NCBI GenBank assembly: GCA_028023455.1 | Contig: JAQFVV010000318.1 | Coordinates: 250,001 to 314,000, forward strand | Direction: 5' to 3' | Length of the DNA stretch: 64,000 nt | DNA from: Epiperipatus broadwayi | Taxonomy: Eukaryota > Onychophora > Udeonychophora > Euonychophora > Peripatidae | Shown: in pieces, positions 23,871 through 34,699 of the stretch | How positions within the stretch are numbered: position 1 is the stretch's first letter | Layout: each line of letters starts with the position of its first letter | Notes under the pieces: model-generated | Database searches by the model: none | What the model saw: only the letters and a program-made list of their open reading frames with translations | What the model was told of the DNA's origin: nothing | Translations under genes and position numbers: made by a program

Positions 23871-25883
23871 CATTATTATTGTCAACCATTATCAATTTAT
23901 TGCAGGATAAAGATCTCTCCACATTCAATCCATCTCCGATTTTTAGCCTCTCTTTTCCAAATTACACATGCATACTTCCTTATTTTATCCATCCATCTCA
24001 CGTGTGGTGTATTTCTGGGTCATTTAAAATCTCTTGGAATCTAGTTTAGATTTTAATTCTCTATTTATTATCTCATCTCTTCTAACAATACGTCCACACC
24101 AATTGCACTTCAGTCTTTTAATTCTTTCAATGACATCAGTAACACCTGTTTGTTCTCTTATCCATATATTGCATTTTCAATCTCAGCTTGTTACTTCTAA
24201 CATGCATCTCTCCATACTTCTTTAAGTGGTCTGAAGTCTCTGTATTGCTATTTTCTTAAGTGTTCACCTCAGATCCATAAATAAGAACTGGGAAAACCCA
24301 TTTATTAAAAACCTTTCTTTTCAAACACATAGGCATATTTCCTTTTGATATTAACTTATTTCTATCAAAAGCATTTCAACAAAGTTTAATTCTATGATTA
24401 ATTCAATTCATTATGTTTCCATCTGTAATAATAATCTGTCCAATGTATTTGTAGTTGTTAACTTCTTCTAACTCATCATAATCAATCTTTATTTTCATCT
24501 TTTGAGAAAATCCATTGAATATTATTTTAGTCTTTTTAACATTTACCTTTAGTCCTAATTTCTTACTTTGATCTAATAATTCTTGAAAAAATTTTCTGAA
24601 GCACTGAAGCATTATTTGCAAAAAACAACCACATCGTCTACAAAATCTAAATGACTTAAATAATCTCTATTTACTTTTATTTCTTTAGCTTCCCATTTTA
24701 ATTCACAAAATACTTATTGAAGCACTACTATAAAAGGTTTGGAGTTATGAAGTCACTCTGTCTTACACCCTTCTCAAAGTTAACTTTTCTAATATCATTA
24801 TGTAATCTAACTATTGTTGTTGTATTTTTATAAATATTTTTCAGAATATGACAATGCTTCAATCACTGAAGAAATGCTTATAGGATGAAATACCTTTTCA
24901 TAATCTACAAATCCAAAGCAAATTGGCAACTCATATTCATTTGTCCTTTCTATAACTTCTATCAATACTTAGATAAGATCCACTGTATTAAAACCACTTT
25001 TAAATCCAGCTTGTTCTTTTGGTTGGTTGAAATTCAAAGTTCTCTGTAGATTATTTGTAATTATCTTGGTAAAAATGTTGTATAAAACTAATAAAAGACT
25101 GATAGATCTGTAATTTCTAATATCGTTTTTATTATCTTTTTAAAATATTAATATTAATATTGAATTCTTTCATTTATCTGGTACATCTTTATTATTTAGA
25201 CATTTGATATATAAGTTTGCCAAAAATTGTATATTTTTTCATCTGCTTCTTTTAAGATATTGATTATAATTCCATCATTACTTGGAGCTTTTCTCTTTTT
25301 CATAAATATAATTGCATATCTCACTTTTTTATTTAAAATTAGGGGCAATTCAGAAGATATAATAGTTGTAGGAAGTACTTGTTATTTATTATTTTATAAT
25401 AATAGAACTCTTCTACACATTTCACGATGCCATCTCTTTTTTTAATAATCTTATATTCTTTTCTATAGTTTTCCTTGCTATTTCACAATTACATTTTTTA
25501 TATCATTATCAATTCTTTTTTGCACCATTTTACAAAATTAGAAATAGTCAATCCTTCTTAATGCATCATTTTTATATATTTTTATATTCCTTCTTTTTTT
25601 CATAAATTCTCTATAGTCTCAGTAGACATTTTATTGGTCAATTGCAGATTTTGCTACCTGCTATCTTTATTGCAGTTTTTAAAAGTGTATTAGTTATTTT
25701 CCTACTAATTTTATTCAAATCTGAATTCAGTTTTAAATTCTGCTAATATTTGAAAACAATTGGCAAGTTCTAATTTAAATTCATTAGTATGTTTCTGAAG
25801 ATTAAGAATATCAACAGTGAGTATTGTTTTTCTTAATAATTTTTGTCTCTCTTGTTTTACATTAACATAAATCTTGAATCTTA
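23871..25883 (-). pseudogene. RTE LINE reverse transcriptase half
   Basis: Minus-strand motifs in order: DILNLQKHTNEFKLELANCF (RTE linker between endonuclease and RT); FEKGVRQSDFITPNLF (RT motif, usually GVRQGD.ISP.LF); LSHLDFVDDVVVFC (catalytic FADD, here FVDD, both aspartates kept); KLGLKVNVKKTKIIF; LEEVNNYKYIGQIIITDGN; RKVFNKWVFPVLIYGSE; and the tail VIERIKRLKCNW and RWIECGEIFILQ. The best open stretch is 24,403-24,621. The enzyme would prime on nicked target DNA and copy the element's RNA. Confidence 0.85.
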
Positions 25884-28133
25884 GTCCACTTCCTGTTGCC
25901 AGCTGGAGCAGTTGACTGTTCGTTCACTGGCACCAGAAGAATGAGACTCATTCTGCTTTCAAGTTTGAGTTTATGGGGGAAAAAGTTTGCCAAGATGTAG
26001 GTGAGTACTTGTTTTATCATTTCATCACCTTTACAAGAAATTTGAAATCAGTTTTCATTCTAAAGTATTTGAAATTATCAATCGTATCGTTCTATGCAAA
26101 TGACTGCCATTAAAAAAGGCAAAAGCCAGTACAAGGAAATTTTAGAATCATTTGAGCAAGAATAAAACTAAGGAAAAAGATTTTAAAACGAAACCAAATA
26201 AATAAATAAAAAAAAAAGTTACTAGAAATCCTAAGCTTAATGATAGGATTAATTGAGATATAGTTGGCGGGTCAAATTTTATTGAAAACGTTGGAAAAAA
26301 AAAAAAAGCTTAATAAAGATAGTCTCAAGAATTTCGTAATAGCATCAGATATAGCAAGATTCTACGGCTGCAAACAAATCAGGAAAAACAGGAAATAGAC
26401 CAAGAAACAAACTAGACACAAAAGTAATCATAAACCTATGGAAATTAAAAAAAAAGAAGAAATCCCAGCGTTAATTCGTTCATAAGAAAAAAGTTACGAT
26501 ATCATCGTGAATGCGGTAGAGCAATGCAGGAGGGGGAAATTATTTTAAATATGAATTCGATCTCAATTTTAGAGTCAAACATTATAGATTATGTTTTAAG
26601 CCATCTCGCTGCACATGAATTATTTTTTTCTGATGATTAGATCAAAGTTACTGGGCACCTTCCAGTGCGATTGGGGCACCACAAAAAGAATAGAAAACTT
26701 TCAAATTGACACAGAATTAGAACGAAGTGTTTCCTGAGCCAAAAAATAATGATTTAAAGATAAAAACCAAGTTCAAATGATGGTATAGACCCAAACAAAG
26801 ATATTGAAGCTGCAATTCACTCAACTCCTTTAATCCAACAATGATTAGGAATAATCCAAAGATTACAAACTTTTATACTACACAATTGAAACCTTGACTA
26901 CTAATCAAGACCTAGATTTCAATTAACATAGGCAGAATTCAAATAGGATCAATACAAGAGTCCCAGTTGGGATCCTACTACAACCAAGTCCACAACATGA
27001 TTACAGAAACTAGTTACTATAACAGGTTGCTGCTATTCAGCTCTACTGTACAACCAAACAATAAGCAAGAAACCTACAATGCTAATCACTGTTCATAATT
27101 GGAATAACCAAATGAAAATATATAAGCTAGATCATAATCCCTGGAGAACCTTGCAGTCGGATGAGTTGAACTAGTATTTAGAATATATGACACATATCAA
27201 GAGTTAACAACAATGAAGCAGACTTTGGAGGCTGTTTCAACCCCCTGATGGCTCGTTTATTATGGCAGTGTTGATTTGAGCTAATCATTTTTTTCTTTGG
27301 TTAACTTTAAAATTAGAGAGTTTGTAAGGTGGTTGGTCTGATTTGGGCCACCTCCAAATTTTGTAACTTTGATGGAGGCTTTGCTGCAATAATTTTCTGG
27401 GCATGGGTCTGCACTCCTCTTTTCTTCCTCGGGGGTGGTGGTGGTCATTAGGAGGTTGGTTCTTTGGTACAGGCTGTTGACAATTATTGCCGCTACCTGG
27501 AAAACCTGCTGGGAGGATACCTGGTCAAAGTCTCAGCACCATCCTTGCTCTGGTTGGCTGCTGTGCCCCCTTGATAGGTTGATTTTAGGCAGTGCAGATC
27601 TGTGCTCGCTATGTGTTTTTCTTAATTGGCTTTCCAATTCTGGGCAAGTAGAATGAATGTGGTCCCTGCACATTTGGACTGTTGATTGGGAGACAGGGGC
27701 ATCTGGAATGGTCTTGACATGGCTCGGCTGCAGGTCAAAAATTTATTATTCAATGGACTTGAGCCTTGGACCTCGCTGCCTGTTGTGGTGGTTGGTGCAA
27801 TGCTGGACTTGTCCACCTATTCAGCTGAAGCATTTGGGTCTGCTTCGGGGCCCCAGGGGTGGGATCATTGGGTGATGGATGGCTTCTCAGTAGCTGGACC
27901 ATGTAGATCCATGTATAGATGCTCATGTTCAGATACACATTAATATCAACATTATAGCAACTTTTTAATGGACATAATTGTTATCAAGCATATTTACTTT
28001 ATATAATCAATAATTGTTTTACCTTGTTTGTCACATTGAACACTTTGTAATTCTCAAGGGGTAAGTGTACCCAAAATTTTTGTAATCCTTTTACTAATAA
28101 AGGTTACTTTTGAAAGATAAATCTTGAATCTTA
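25867..28133. repeat. 17-bp target-site duplication flanking an insertion
   Basis: ATAAATCTTGAATCTTA occurs at 25,867-25,883 and again, perfectly, at 28,117-28,133. Removing one copy and everything between restores continuous RTE sequence on the minus strand. Confidence 0.9.
25884..28116 (+). mobile_element. 2.2-kb unclassified retroelement insertion
   Basis: Bounded exactly by the 17-bp duplications. It begins GTCCACTTCCTGTTGCCAGC and ends with AATAAAGG then TTACTTTTGAAAG, so a plus-oriented transcript with a polyadenylation-like signal near its 3' end is likely. The 27.2-27.95 kb part is much richer in G+C than its surroundings and holds several overlapping short frames, none with a recognised domain. 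I found no RT or endonuclease motif. It may be an internally deleted or non-autonomous LINE, mobilised in trans. Confidence 0.75.
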
Positions 28134-28960
28134 CTAATTGGCAATCGCTTCCTGTGTTGAATTTAATAAGAACATTGCAATCTTGAAATATGTATTTTCT
28201 GTTAGTCAAAGTATAATTCAATTCTGCTGTACCTTCATTTGGATGCTTTCACGTCCATTTCTTTTTTAATCTTTTTCTCAAAAAAAAGTTCAGAATATAA
28301 AATCTTTCTTTTTTTGCAAACTCAACAAGTCTATGCCCTCTCTCACATCTATTACCTAATATAATTTACTTACAGCATTTCCATCTTTTAATTGTTTATC
28401 AATTCTATCAGTAAACTCTCCCATAAAATTATAAAATGTTGTTTAGCTGATCAAAAGCCTTTTGTACACCCATATAAAAATCCTCTACTATTTCATCATT
28501 ATGAGAACTTGTTGGGGCATACACCTGAATTATCTGCATTTGGTATGTGCTATTAAGTTGAATAACTAATCTTGCCATTCTGTCCAATACACCATCAATC
28601 TCCATAATGTTGCCTTTTCTTTTTTTATTTATAATGAATACTACTCCACTTGTATTTCCAATATTTGTGTCATTTTAGTAGAGTACATATCCACTTTTTA
28701 AATCAATTGTCTCTTTACCTTTTCTTTTAATTTTACAACATTCAATAATACCCCATTTAATATGTGACAGTTCTTTCAATTCTTATAATCTTCCTTCACT
28801 TGCAAATGAACTGCAGTTGTAAGTACACAAAAAATGGTCACCATCAAATGGTAGCTTATGTCCACAATCAGGTCATTCTTAGCAGTTTCTTCCTTTGGCC
28901 ACTAGCTGCTGTCTTGGCTGCTGACTTTATAGCCCTCTGAAAATAAAGTCCATGATTAAT
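28117..28960 (-). pseudogene. RTE LINE APE-type endonuclease half
   Basis: Minus-strand motifs: FLCTYNCSSFASEGRL (for TYNVRTL), ELKELSHIKWGIIE, then LKSGYVLY, MEIDGVLDRMARLVIQ, and MQIIQVYAPTSSHNDEIVED with FYMGVQKAFDQL. The QVYAPTS block is diagnostic for RTE endonucleases. The catalytic glutamate expected in the 'GL.E.RR' position reads as lysine (CCKIKRK), and stops break the frame. The enzyme would nick target DNA to start integration. Confidence 0.8.
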
Positions 28961-29310
28961 TTTTGTCTGTCATGATTGTAAAAATCTATTAAATTTTTTT
29001 TTCATTCACATTCATTATGTCTTCAAGAAAATTCAACTGATATTTCAGTTAAGAGCTATCAGGCAACTGAGAAAAAAGACCATGGTGTTTTTTGATCTTA
29101 AACTTAGAAGTAAAAAGCCAATAAACTCATCACTACTGGATAATGCATGTTGGTGAGCAGCACCATGTTTGTATACTGTATGAATAATCACATAGTAATA
29201 ACAGCTACAACAAAAAGAATATATAGATTGGACAGCCTGTTCACTTGTTTTAAGACCATCAAGAGGACTCAAAGGGTCTCCTTTCAGTTAATAGTAAATT
29301 TCTTTCTGCT

Positions 29311-29311
29311 T

Positions 29312-29346
<35 letters not shown>
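29311..29346. repeat. (AC)n(TA)n microsatellite
   Basis: A short CA run passes directly into about 13 TA units. The 29,045-29,290 stretch before it is less AT-rich and open on both strands but unrecognised. Confidence 0.9.
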
Positions 29347-29349
29347 AAC

Positions 29350-31454
29350 AAATATTTAAAAAAATCAGTTATATATTTTACAAAGTCCAGTTTTAATATT
29401 GTAAAAAAAGTAATAATAATAGTTTTTTTGGGTAAACTTAATAATGTTTTTACTTTTATTTAAGACACAATATCTGTTTGTTGGTTTGAAATTTGTAAAC
29501 TCTTGTAATCACTATTATTATTTAAGTTATTTTAAACTCATGGTTTAATAAATTTAAATTCAATACCATTTACTTAAATTTTGTACATTTTTTAAAAATT
29601 ATTACCAATATGCTAAGATATTATAATATTTTAGGTAGGTGACCTAGTTTGATAGATATAAAGTAGTAGGCAGGAAAATTTTGAATATTTTGATATCAAA
29701 TTACAATCTATTTTTAGAACTTGAATGTGTTTTAATTAAGGCTTATGAAAGGGTGATTTAAAGTTTTGTTGTTGGTTTTAATTTAAAGTTACAATAACAT
29801 TTTAAAATTGAGATTTCAAGATTTAAATTCAATATATTGTATTAAAATTTGATACATTTTTTAAAAATCACAATCATGTGTGACTTAATTTTGAATGTTA
29901 TGATATTTCAAAATTGTTATTGGAACTTCAATATGTTTTAAGTAATGCATGGAATTTTGATGGTTTCAATTGAAAGCTTAATTTAAATTAGAATAAGAAA
30001 ATTAGTTTACAATATAGTTTTGTTATGCTTTTTTTACAATTTTTTTAAATAAAAAAAATGTCAAATACTTTTCAACAAAAAAAAGTAAGTTACTTAATGC
30101 TTTATTATATAAATATGTATATTGCAGAAATATCTAGTAATATATGTGTTATAAGTGTCAAATCAATTTAAAGTAGAATCATACATATTAAGTGAAGTTT
30201 GTTTACAATATAGTTTTGATAAGCATTTTTTTAAAAAATAAAAATTTCCAATCAAAAGCAAAAGTGTCAAATACATTGTACTTAAAAGGATATTTTCATA
30301 TTTGTAGTCACTTAGGCAATTTTGAATTTTTTTATATTATTATGTACATATACTAAATATGATATATGTAAGGGTGTACATATTAATTTATAACAGAAAT
30401 ATCTAATGATATATATCAACTATAAGTATCTAGTCAATTTAACTTATAGTTTTACATTTTTATTTACTATGCAAAAACTAAAAAGTTAAAAATAGAGATA
30501 TTTTTTTATATTAAATGCTTTTATTTACAACATACTACAAAGCAAAAAAAAATCATTGTTTTTTTAATTACAGTTGAGCTTATTAGATTTAAATTGAAAT
30601 AAAAGCATAGGGAGAAGAATGGATCCAGAAATTAATTAATTCAATCCTTATTTTTTATGAGATTGATGCAATTAATTTTTGGAACTCCCATGCTATTATT
30701 TCAAGTTAAATCTAAAATCCCCATTATGGTTAAAGAAATAATTATTTTCTTTACTTTTAGTGAATGATAAATAAATCATTAAATATAAAAAAAAGTATCT
30801 CTATTACTTGATTTTTTACAACAAAATGTTATTCTGGAACTATTTTGAGACAAATAAACATGAAGTAAAATTTGATTGAAACACAAGCAAAATTTCAATT
30901 TAATTTCATCATAAACCTAAGAATCAAAGTGATTATCTACAAAAATAATCAAAAACAAAGAGTTTCTGCATCAATTACAATTGAGAAAAAATAATATTGT
31001 TTTATTAAAGAAAAAATAATATTGTTTAATTAAATGAATAAAATTATTGGGTTCAACCTGTTATTTTGGTGCTCCAACTCAGAACCTCCTATAAGATAAA
31101 TTGAATTCTATTTGTATATTTTTTATTAGTTTTGATTAAATTTACAGAGTAGAAATAAAAAGTCTAAATGGAAATTAGCAATTTTGAAACCATAAAATCA
31201 AATAACTATTCCCAATATTTTTAATTGAATACAAAAGCTGTAGCAATTAGAAGATTTAAACAATATGCAGTTTTTTTCTTGGTTTCTGCTACCAATATAT
31301 TCTATTTGAAAGTGCTAACTATCATATAATGTGACATGAATATCAGAAGAAAAAAGGCACATCTTTCAACCATCAAAAGATAAAAATTAAATTATGAGAT
31401 CATAAAATTTCTTTTGCCATCAATGGTGTAAGCAAAATCAAAAATTTATTGTAT
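29350..31454. other. AT-rich spacer, no gene seen
   Basis: Long AT-rich sequence with runs of A and T. A short direct repeat (AAAAAATAATATTGTTT, near 30,988 and 31,013) is the only structure noted. Confidence 0.5.
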
Positions 31455-31577
31455 GTATTTTACAAATCAAAGGCAAAACTCTCCATACAGTAGCACCACC
31501 TTGTGCTAACAAGAGTAATCAATGGATGCCAGAAGGCTTGTGCATAAAATCCCTAACTAGTGCCTACTCATCCAATA

Positions 31578-31619
31578 TCCCCAGACTAGTTTCTGGCTTG
31601 TGGCCATCATCAGTGAGGA
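31578..31619 (-). ncRNA. Hammerhead ribozyme, family 3 (left arm)
   Basis: Read on the minus strand it is the same core as its plus partner at 31,770: stem I TCCTCA/TGGGGA (6 bp with one G-U), CTGATGA, stem II TGGC/GCCA with loop CACAA, GAAA, then CTA and the GTC cleavage triplet. All core bases are intact. Confidence 0.8.
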
Positions 31620-31769
31620 GCCATGGATCTGAGAGCACTGCACCTAGATCTTAGGATCTAATGCAACCCTTCATTCTCATAGTTTTGTAATAAAATAGAG
31701 ATAAAAGGTGCCTGCTGGAGGGTTGCATTAGATCCTAAGATCTAGGTGCAGTGCTCTCAGATCCAAGGC

Positions 31770-31811
31770 TCCTCACTGATGATGGCCACAAGCCAGAAAC
31801 TAGTCTGGGGA
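31770..31811 (+). ncRNA. Hammerhead ribozyme, family 3 (right arm)
   Basis: Stem I pairs 31,770-31,775 with 31,806-31,811. CTGATGA is at 31,776-31,782, stem II TGGC/GCCA closes loop CACAA, GAAA at 31,796-31,799, and the triplet GTC ends at 31,805, the predicted cut. Stem III would be only two pairs with a 2-base loop in one molecule, but ACTAGT is palindromic, so two molecules could pair over 6 bp. Such stems are typical of Penelope and retrozyme hammerheads. Activity is inferred, not shown. Confidence 0.8.
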
Positions 31812-31984
31812 TATTGGATGAGTAGGCACTAGATAGGGATTTTATGCCCAAGCCTTCTGGCATCCATTGATTACTCTTGTTAGCACAAGGTGGTGCTACT
31901 GTATGGAGAGTTTTGCCTTTGTTTACAACAATTATGTGCTAGGATGAGATGGTGATCATGTGATGCTTAGTATTTTACAAATCA

Positions 31985-33400
31985 TAGTTCTGGGATCCAA
32001 CCTAGATTAATCTTGAGATACTTAACCTTCAGATAATATTGGCTTTCTAGAAATAAACAATAATTTGGTGGTTATTTGAGATAGTTATGGGCTGAATATC
32101 AAAAAATCATTTAAGTCTACTTGTGAACTAAAAACCTTTTGCCTAGATATAAATCTGAAGTCATGAGTAGGGAGATGGATACACCAACTGTTATAATTAA
32201 GAGTGATATTCAGACAAACATTTATATATTTTGGTCAGCATTTACAATGGTTTAGTAACATTTTTAATAAGGGAAGTTATTCTATAACTCATTGAAATTA
32301 GATTTAAAAAAAAAGATGGTCAGTGTTTAATTTTGAATATAGTTTTATACCAAGCTAAATTTCATGTAATTATAAAAATGATGAAAGTAATTAACAATAA
32401 TACATATATATAATTTGAGTGAGTAAAGATATATAATATAAAGTATGGGTGCATGACTAGAAGTATATAATTTTTTAAAAAATTTCAAAAAAGTTAATCA
32501 AACAAAAATGTTATTGAGAAAATAAAATAAAAAGTCAGAGAGAGAAAATTGGATAGATCATATATTTATATAAAGAAATTATGAAGAATATATTGAAAGA
32601 AAATATAAAAAGTAAGAAGAAAACATACAGAAAAAGAAAAAACTGAAGATTAAACTCCTGTGGCTATATGAAATGATCTAGGATGCTGATAGAAACTTAC
32701 TTCACAGAATACAACTGATAATAATATAATACATTAAATGAACAATAGTACTGCTTTTTATATGAAAAGAATATTGAGAACAAATATAATCTTAATGTAT
32801 TTTCTATGTCAAGCATTCTTTTCAAAGATTATATTTAATGTTTTTAATAATTTCTCTAAGTAAGAGGCAGTGTTGTTGTGACATTTATTATATTTTAGCC
32901 ATGGAATTATCATAATTTATTATAATTAATAGTAATATTAAATGTGCCATGTGAATGGAACTCATGGCAGGTGCAATTACTGAATAGTATGGATTGGTTA
33001 CTGATATGAGTCATTTTAAATGCTTTTTTTTTCATATTTATGCAAATACTCTTTTGCATAGAACTATACTACATAAAAACATGAAATCTATTTGTAAGTA
33101 GGAATAAAATAAAAATTCATTAGATATTATATAGTAGTTAATTTCTAAAAAATAAATAATAAAATACAAAGATTTTATTATGAAAGTATTTGTTTTTATA
33201 TAAATATCTTCCTCAGTACACCTTCTTATATCATAAACAGATACTAGCAGAGTTTTATTTGTGTAAGACACATGTAAATTATCTTACTTGAAATGTAAAC
33301 AATGTTACGCATAGAAGTGTGTTATAAACAACCAAAAATATTCTAAAATTAAAATCTTTAATTTTTTCACATATAGGTTGCTAAAAGTTATAAATGAATA
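31985..33400. other. AT-rich spacer, no gene seen
   Basis: No recognised coding or RNA feature. The minus-strand frame at 33,038-33,271 has no domain. Confidence 0.5.
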
Positions 33401-34620
33401 GTTATTAGAGAATCAAGTATGATTTTAGAGAATCAAAAAGCATTATGGACATAGATTTTGTTGCCAGGCAAATGCAAGAAAAATATCAGGAACTAAAGAG
33501 CAATTTATATGTTACTTTTATTGATTTGGTCAAGGCATTAGATTCAGTTAATAGGACAAGTCTATAGCATTATTTAAAGTTAGTTAGTTACTCATCAAAA
33601 TTTATTTATATTATGCACCTTCAATATGGTGGAATGGGAGGAATGCTACTACCACGAGTGGAAATTCTGAGGCATTTGAAATAAAACTGTTGATAAAAAG
33701 GATGTGTACTTGCTCCAATATTTTCAATTTTGCAATTTTTTTTTGAATTTGTTTATAGATGGCTTAATCAAACAGAAATCAAGATATGATACAGATTTGA
33801 TGGTGAAAATTTTAATTTAAATTGATTAAAAGCTAAAACAAAAATTGCTTCTTTTTGGATTCTGGATTTTCAATATGTCAATAGTAGTGCAATTTATAGA
33901 ATGTTCTTAATATTTTAAATACAATGTATAAAGACTTTGGTACCTTAATTAAGGTTTTAAAAAACTTAAGTTTCTTATCAGCCAGTGACACAAGAAAATC
34001 CTCAGAAACTTTTAGCTTGGATCGTTATCATCTTGAGGATGTAAAGCAATTTAAAATATCTTGACAGTATTGTAAGCAGAGGACTTAGCTATTCAGGCAT
34101 AACACAGATTCTGGTGTGCTGCTTCTGCTTTTAACAAGTTAAAAAAATAAAGTATTTCATCACAGAGAAATAATGGCTACAACTAAGTTAGTTGTATATT
34201 AGAGCTGATATTTTATCTAATTTATTATATATAATGAAACTCGATTAGTGTATAAGCACAATGTAAAGATATTAAAAATTTTCATTTAAGGATGCTCTGT
34301 AAAATTTTAAAAATACAATGGTGAGATCATAAAAGCAATCAATATGTTCTTCAACTTGTTGGATGTGATACCATTGATTCCACTATTAGAAAATCACATC
34401 TTCATTAGATTGGACATGTAAAATGAATGAACAATGCAAGATTTTCTACAGGCGTATTTTATAATGACTTTGAGTATGGTTTTCACAATAGAGGTAAACT
34501 CTGTCGACATTTTAAGGATTATCTCAAAAATATTGTTTCCATTGATAAAATGTGGTAGGGAATAGATTGCATTGGAGAGCTACAATTAAACATAAGATAA
34601 AGTATTTAATAAAGAATGGT
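33400..34620 (+). pseudogene. LINE relic, RT and C-terminal tail
   Basis: Plus-strand pieces in order: MDIDFVARQMQEKYQELKSN with LYVTFIDLVKALDSVNRTSL (RT motif, first catalytic Asp in FIDL.KA.DSVNR); a worn palm ('KDVYLLQYF' for 'GCVLAPTLF'); LRMLCKILKIQW; STIRKSHLH, then a stop and IGHVK; GKLCRHFKDYLKNIVSIDKM. This order is that of a widespread animal endonuclease-RT LINE whose tail reads 'LRW.GHV.RM ... RFKD.LK'. The upstream endonuclease is missing, the second catalytic block is unreadable, and many stops occur. A second tail copy lies at 45,810. Confidence 0.75.
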
Positions 34621-34699
34621 TTTATGCTAAAGAGATTGATTGAATGATGACATCATAAAATACCAAATGAAAAGGAAAATGGATCAATATATTCTATAA

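Larger units (their letters stand above)
23871..28960 (-). mobile_element. RTE-type LINE, minus strand, interrupted
   Basis: On the minus strand an endonuclease half (28,960-28,117) and a reverse-transcriptase half (25,883-23,871) form one element cut by a 2,233-bp insertion at 25,884-28,116. The order (APE-type endonuclease, linker, RT, C-terminal tail) and the specific motifs are those of the RTE group. The 3' end falls at GACAATAATAATGATG (minus strand), a short trinucleotide tail as expected for RTE. Multiple stops and frameshifts make it inactive. Confidence 0.85.
31455..31984 (+). mobile_element. Hammerhead repeat family 3: inverted dimer with 15-bp TSD
   Basis: A 500-bp insert (31,470-31,969) is flanked by a perfect 15-bp duplication, GTATTTTACAAATCA, at 31,455-31,469 and 31,970-31,984. 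Inside, arms 31,470-31,670 (minus) and 31,720-31,921 (plus) are inverted copies with only a few differences, separated by about 50 bp. The plus copy continues another 48 bp to its end at 31,969. Each arm has a hammerhead motif. The exact target duplication shows the inverted dimer was inserted as one unit. The sequence is non-coding; it is probably mobilised in trans. Confidence 0.85.

Noticed and set aside
23489-24225. Plus-strand short frames
   Set aside because: They are low-complexity or antisense to the 3' end of the minus-strand RTE element.
27435-27943. Overlapping frames on both strands in the GC-rich part of the 2.2-kb insert
   Set aside because: Frames overlap in several phases with no domain; likely the 3' untranslated part of a retroelement.
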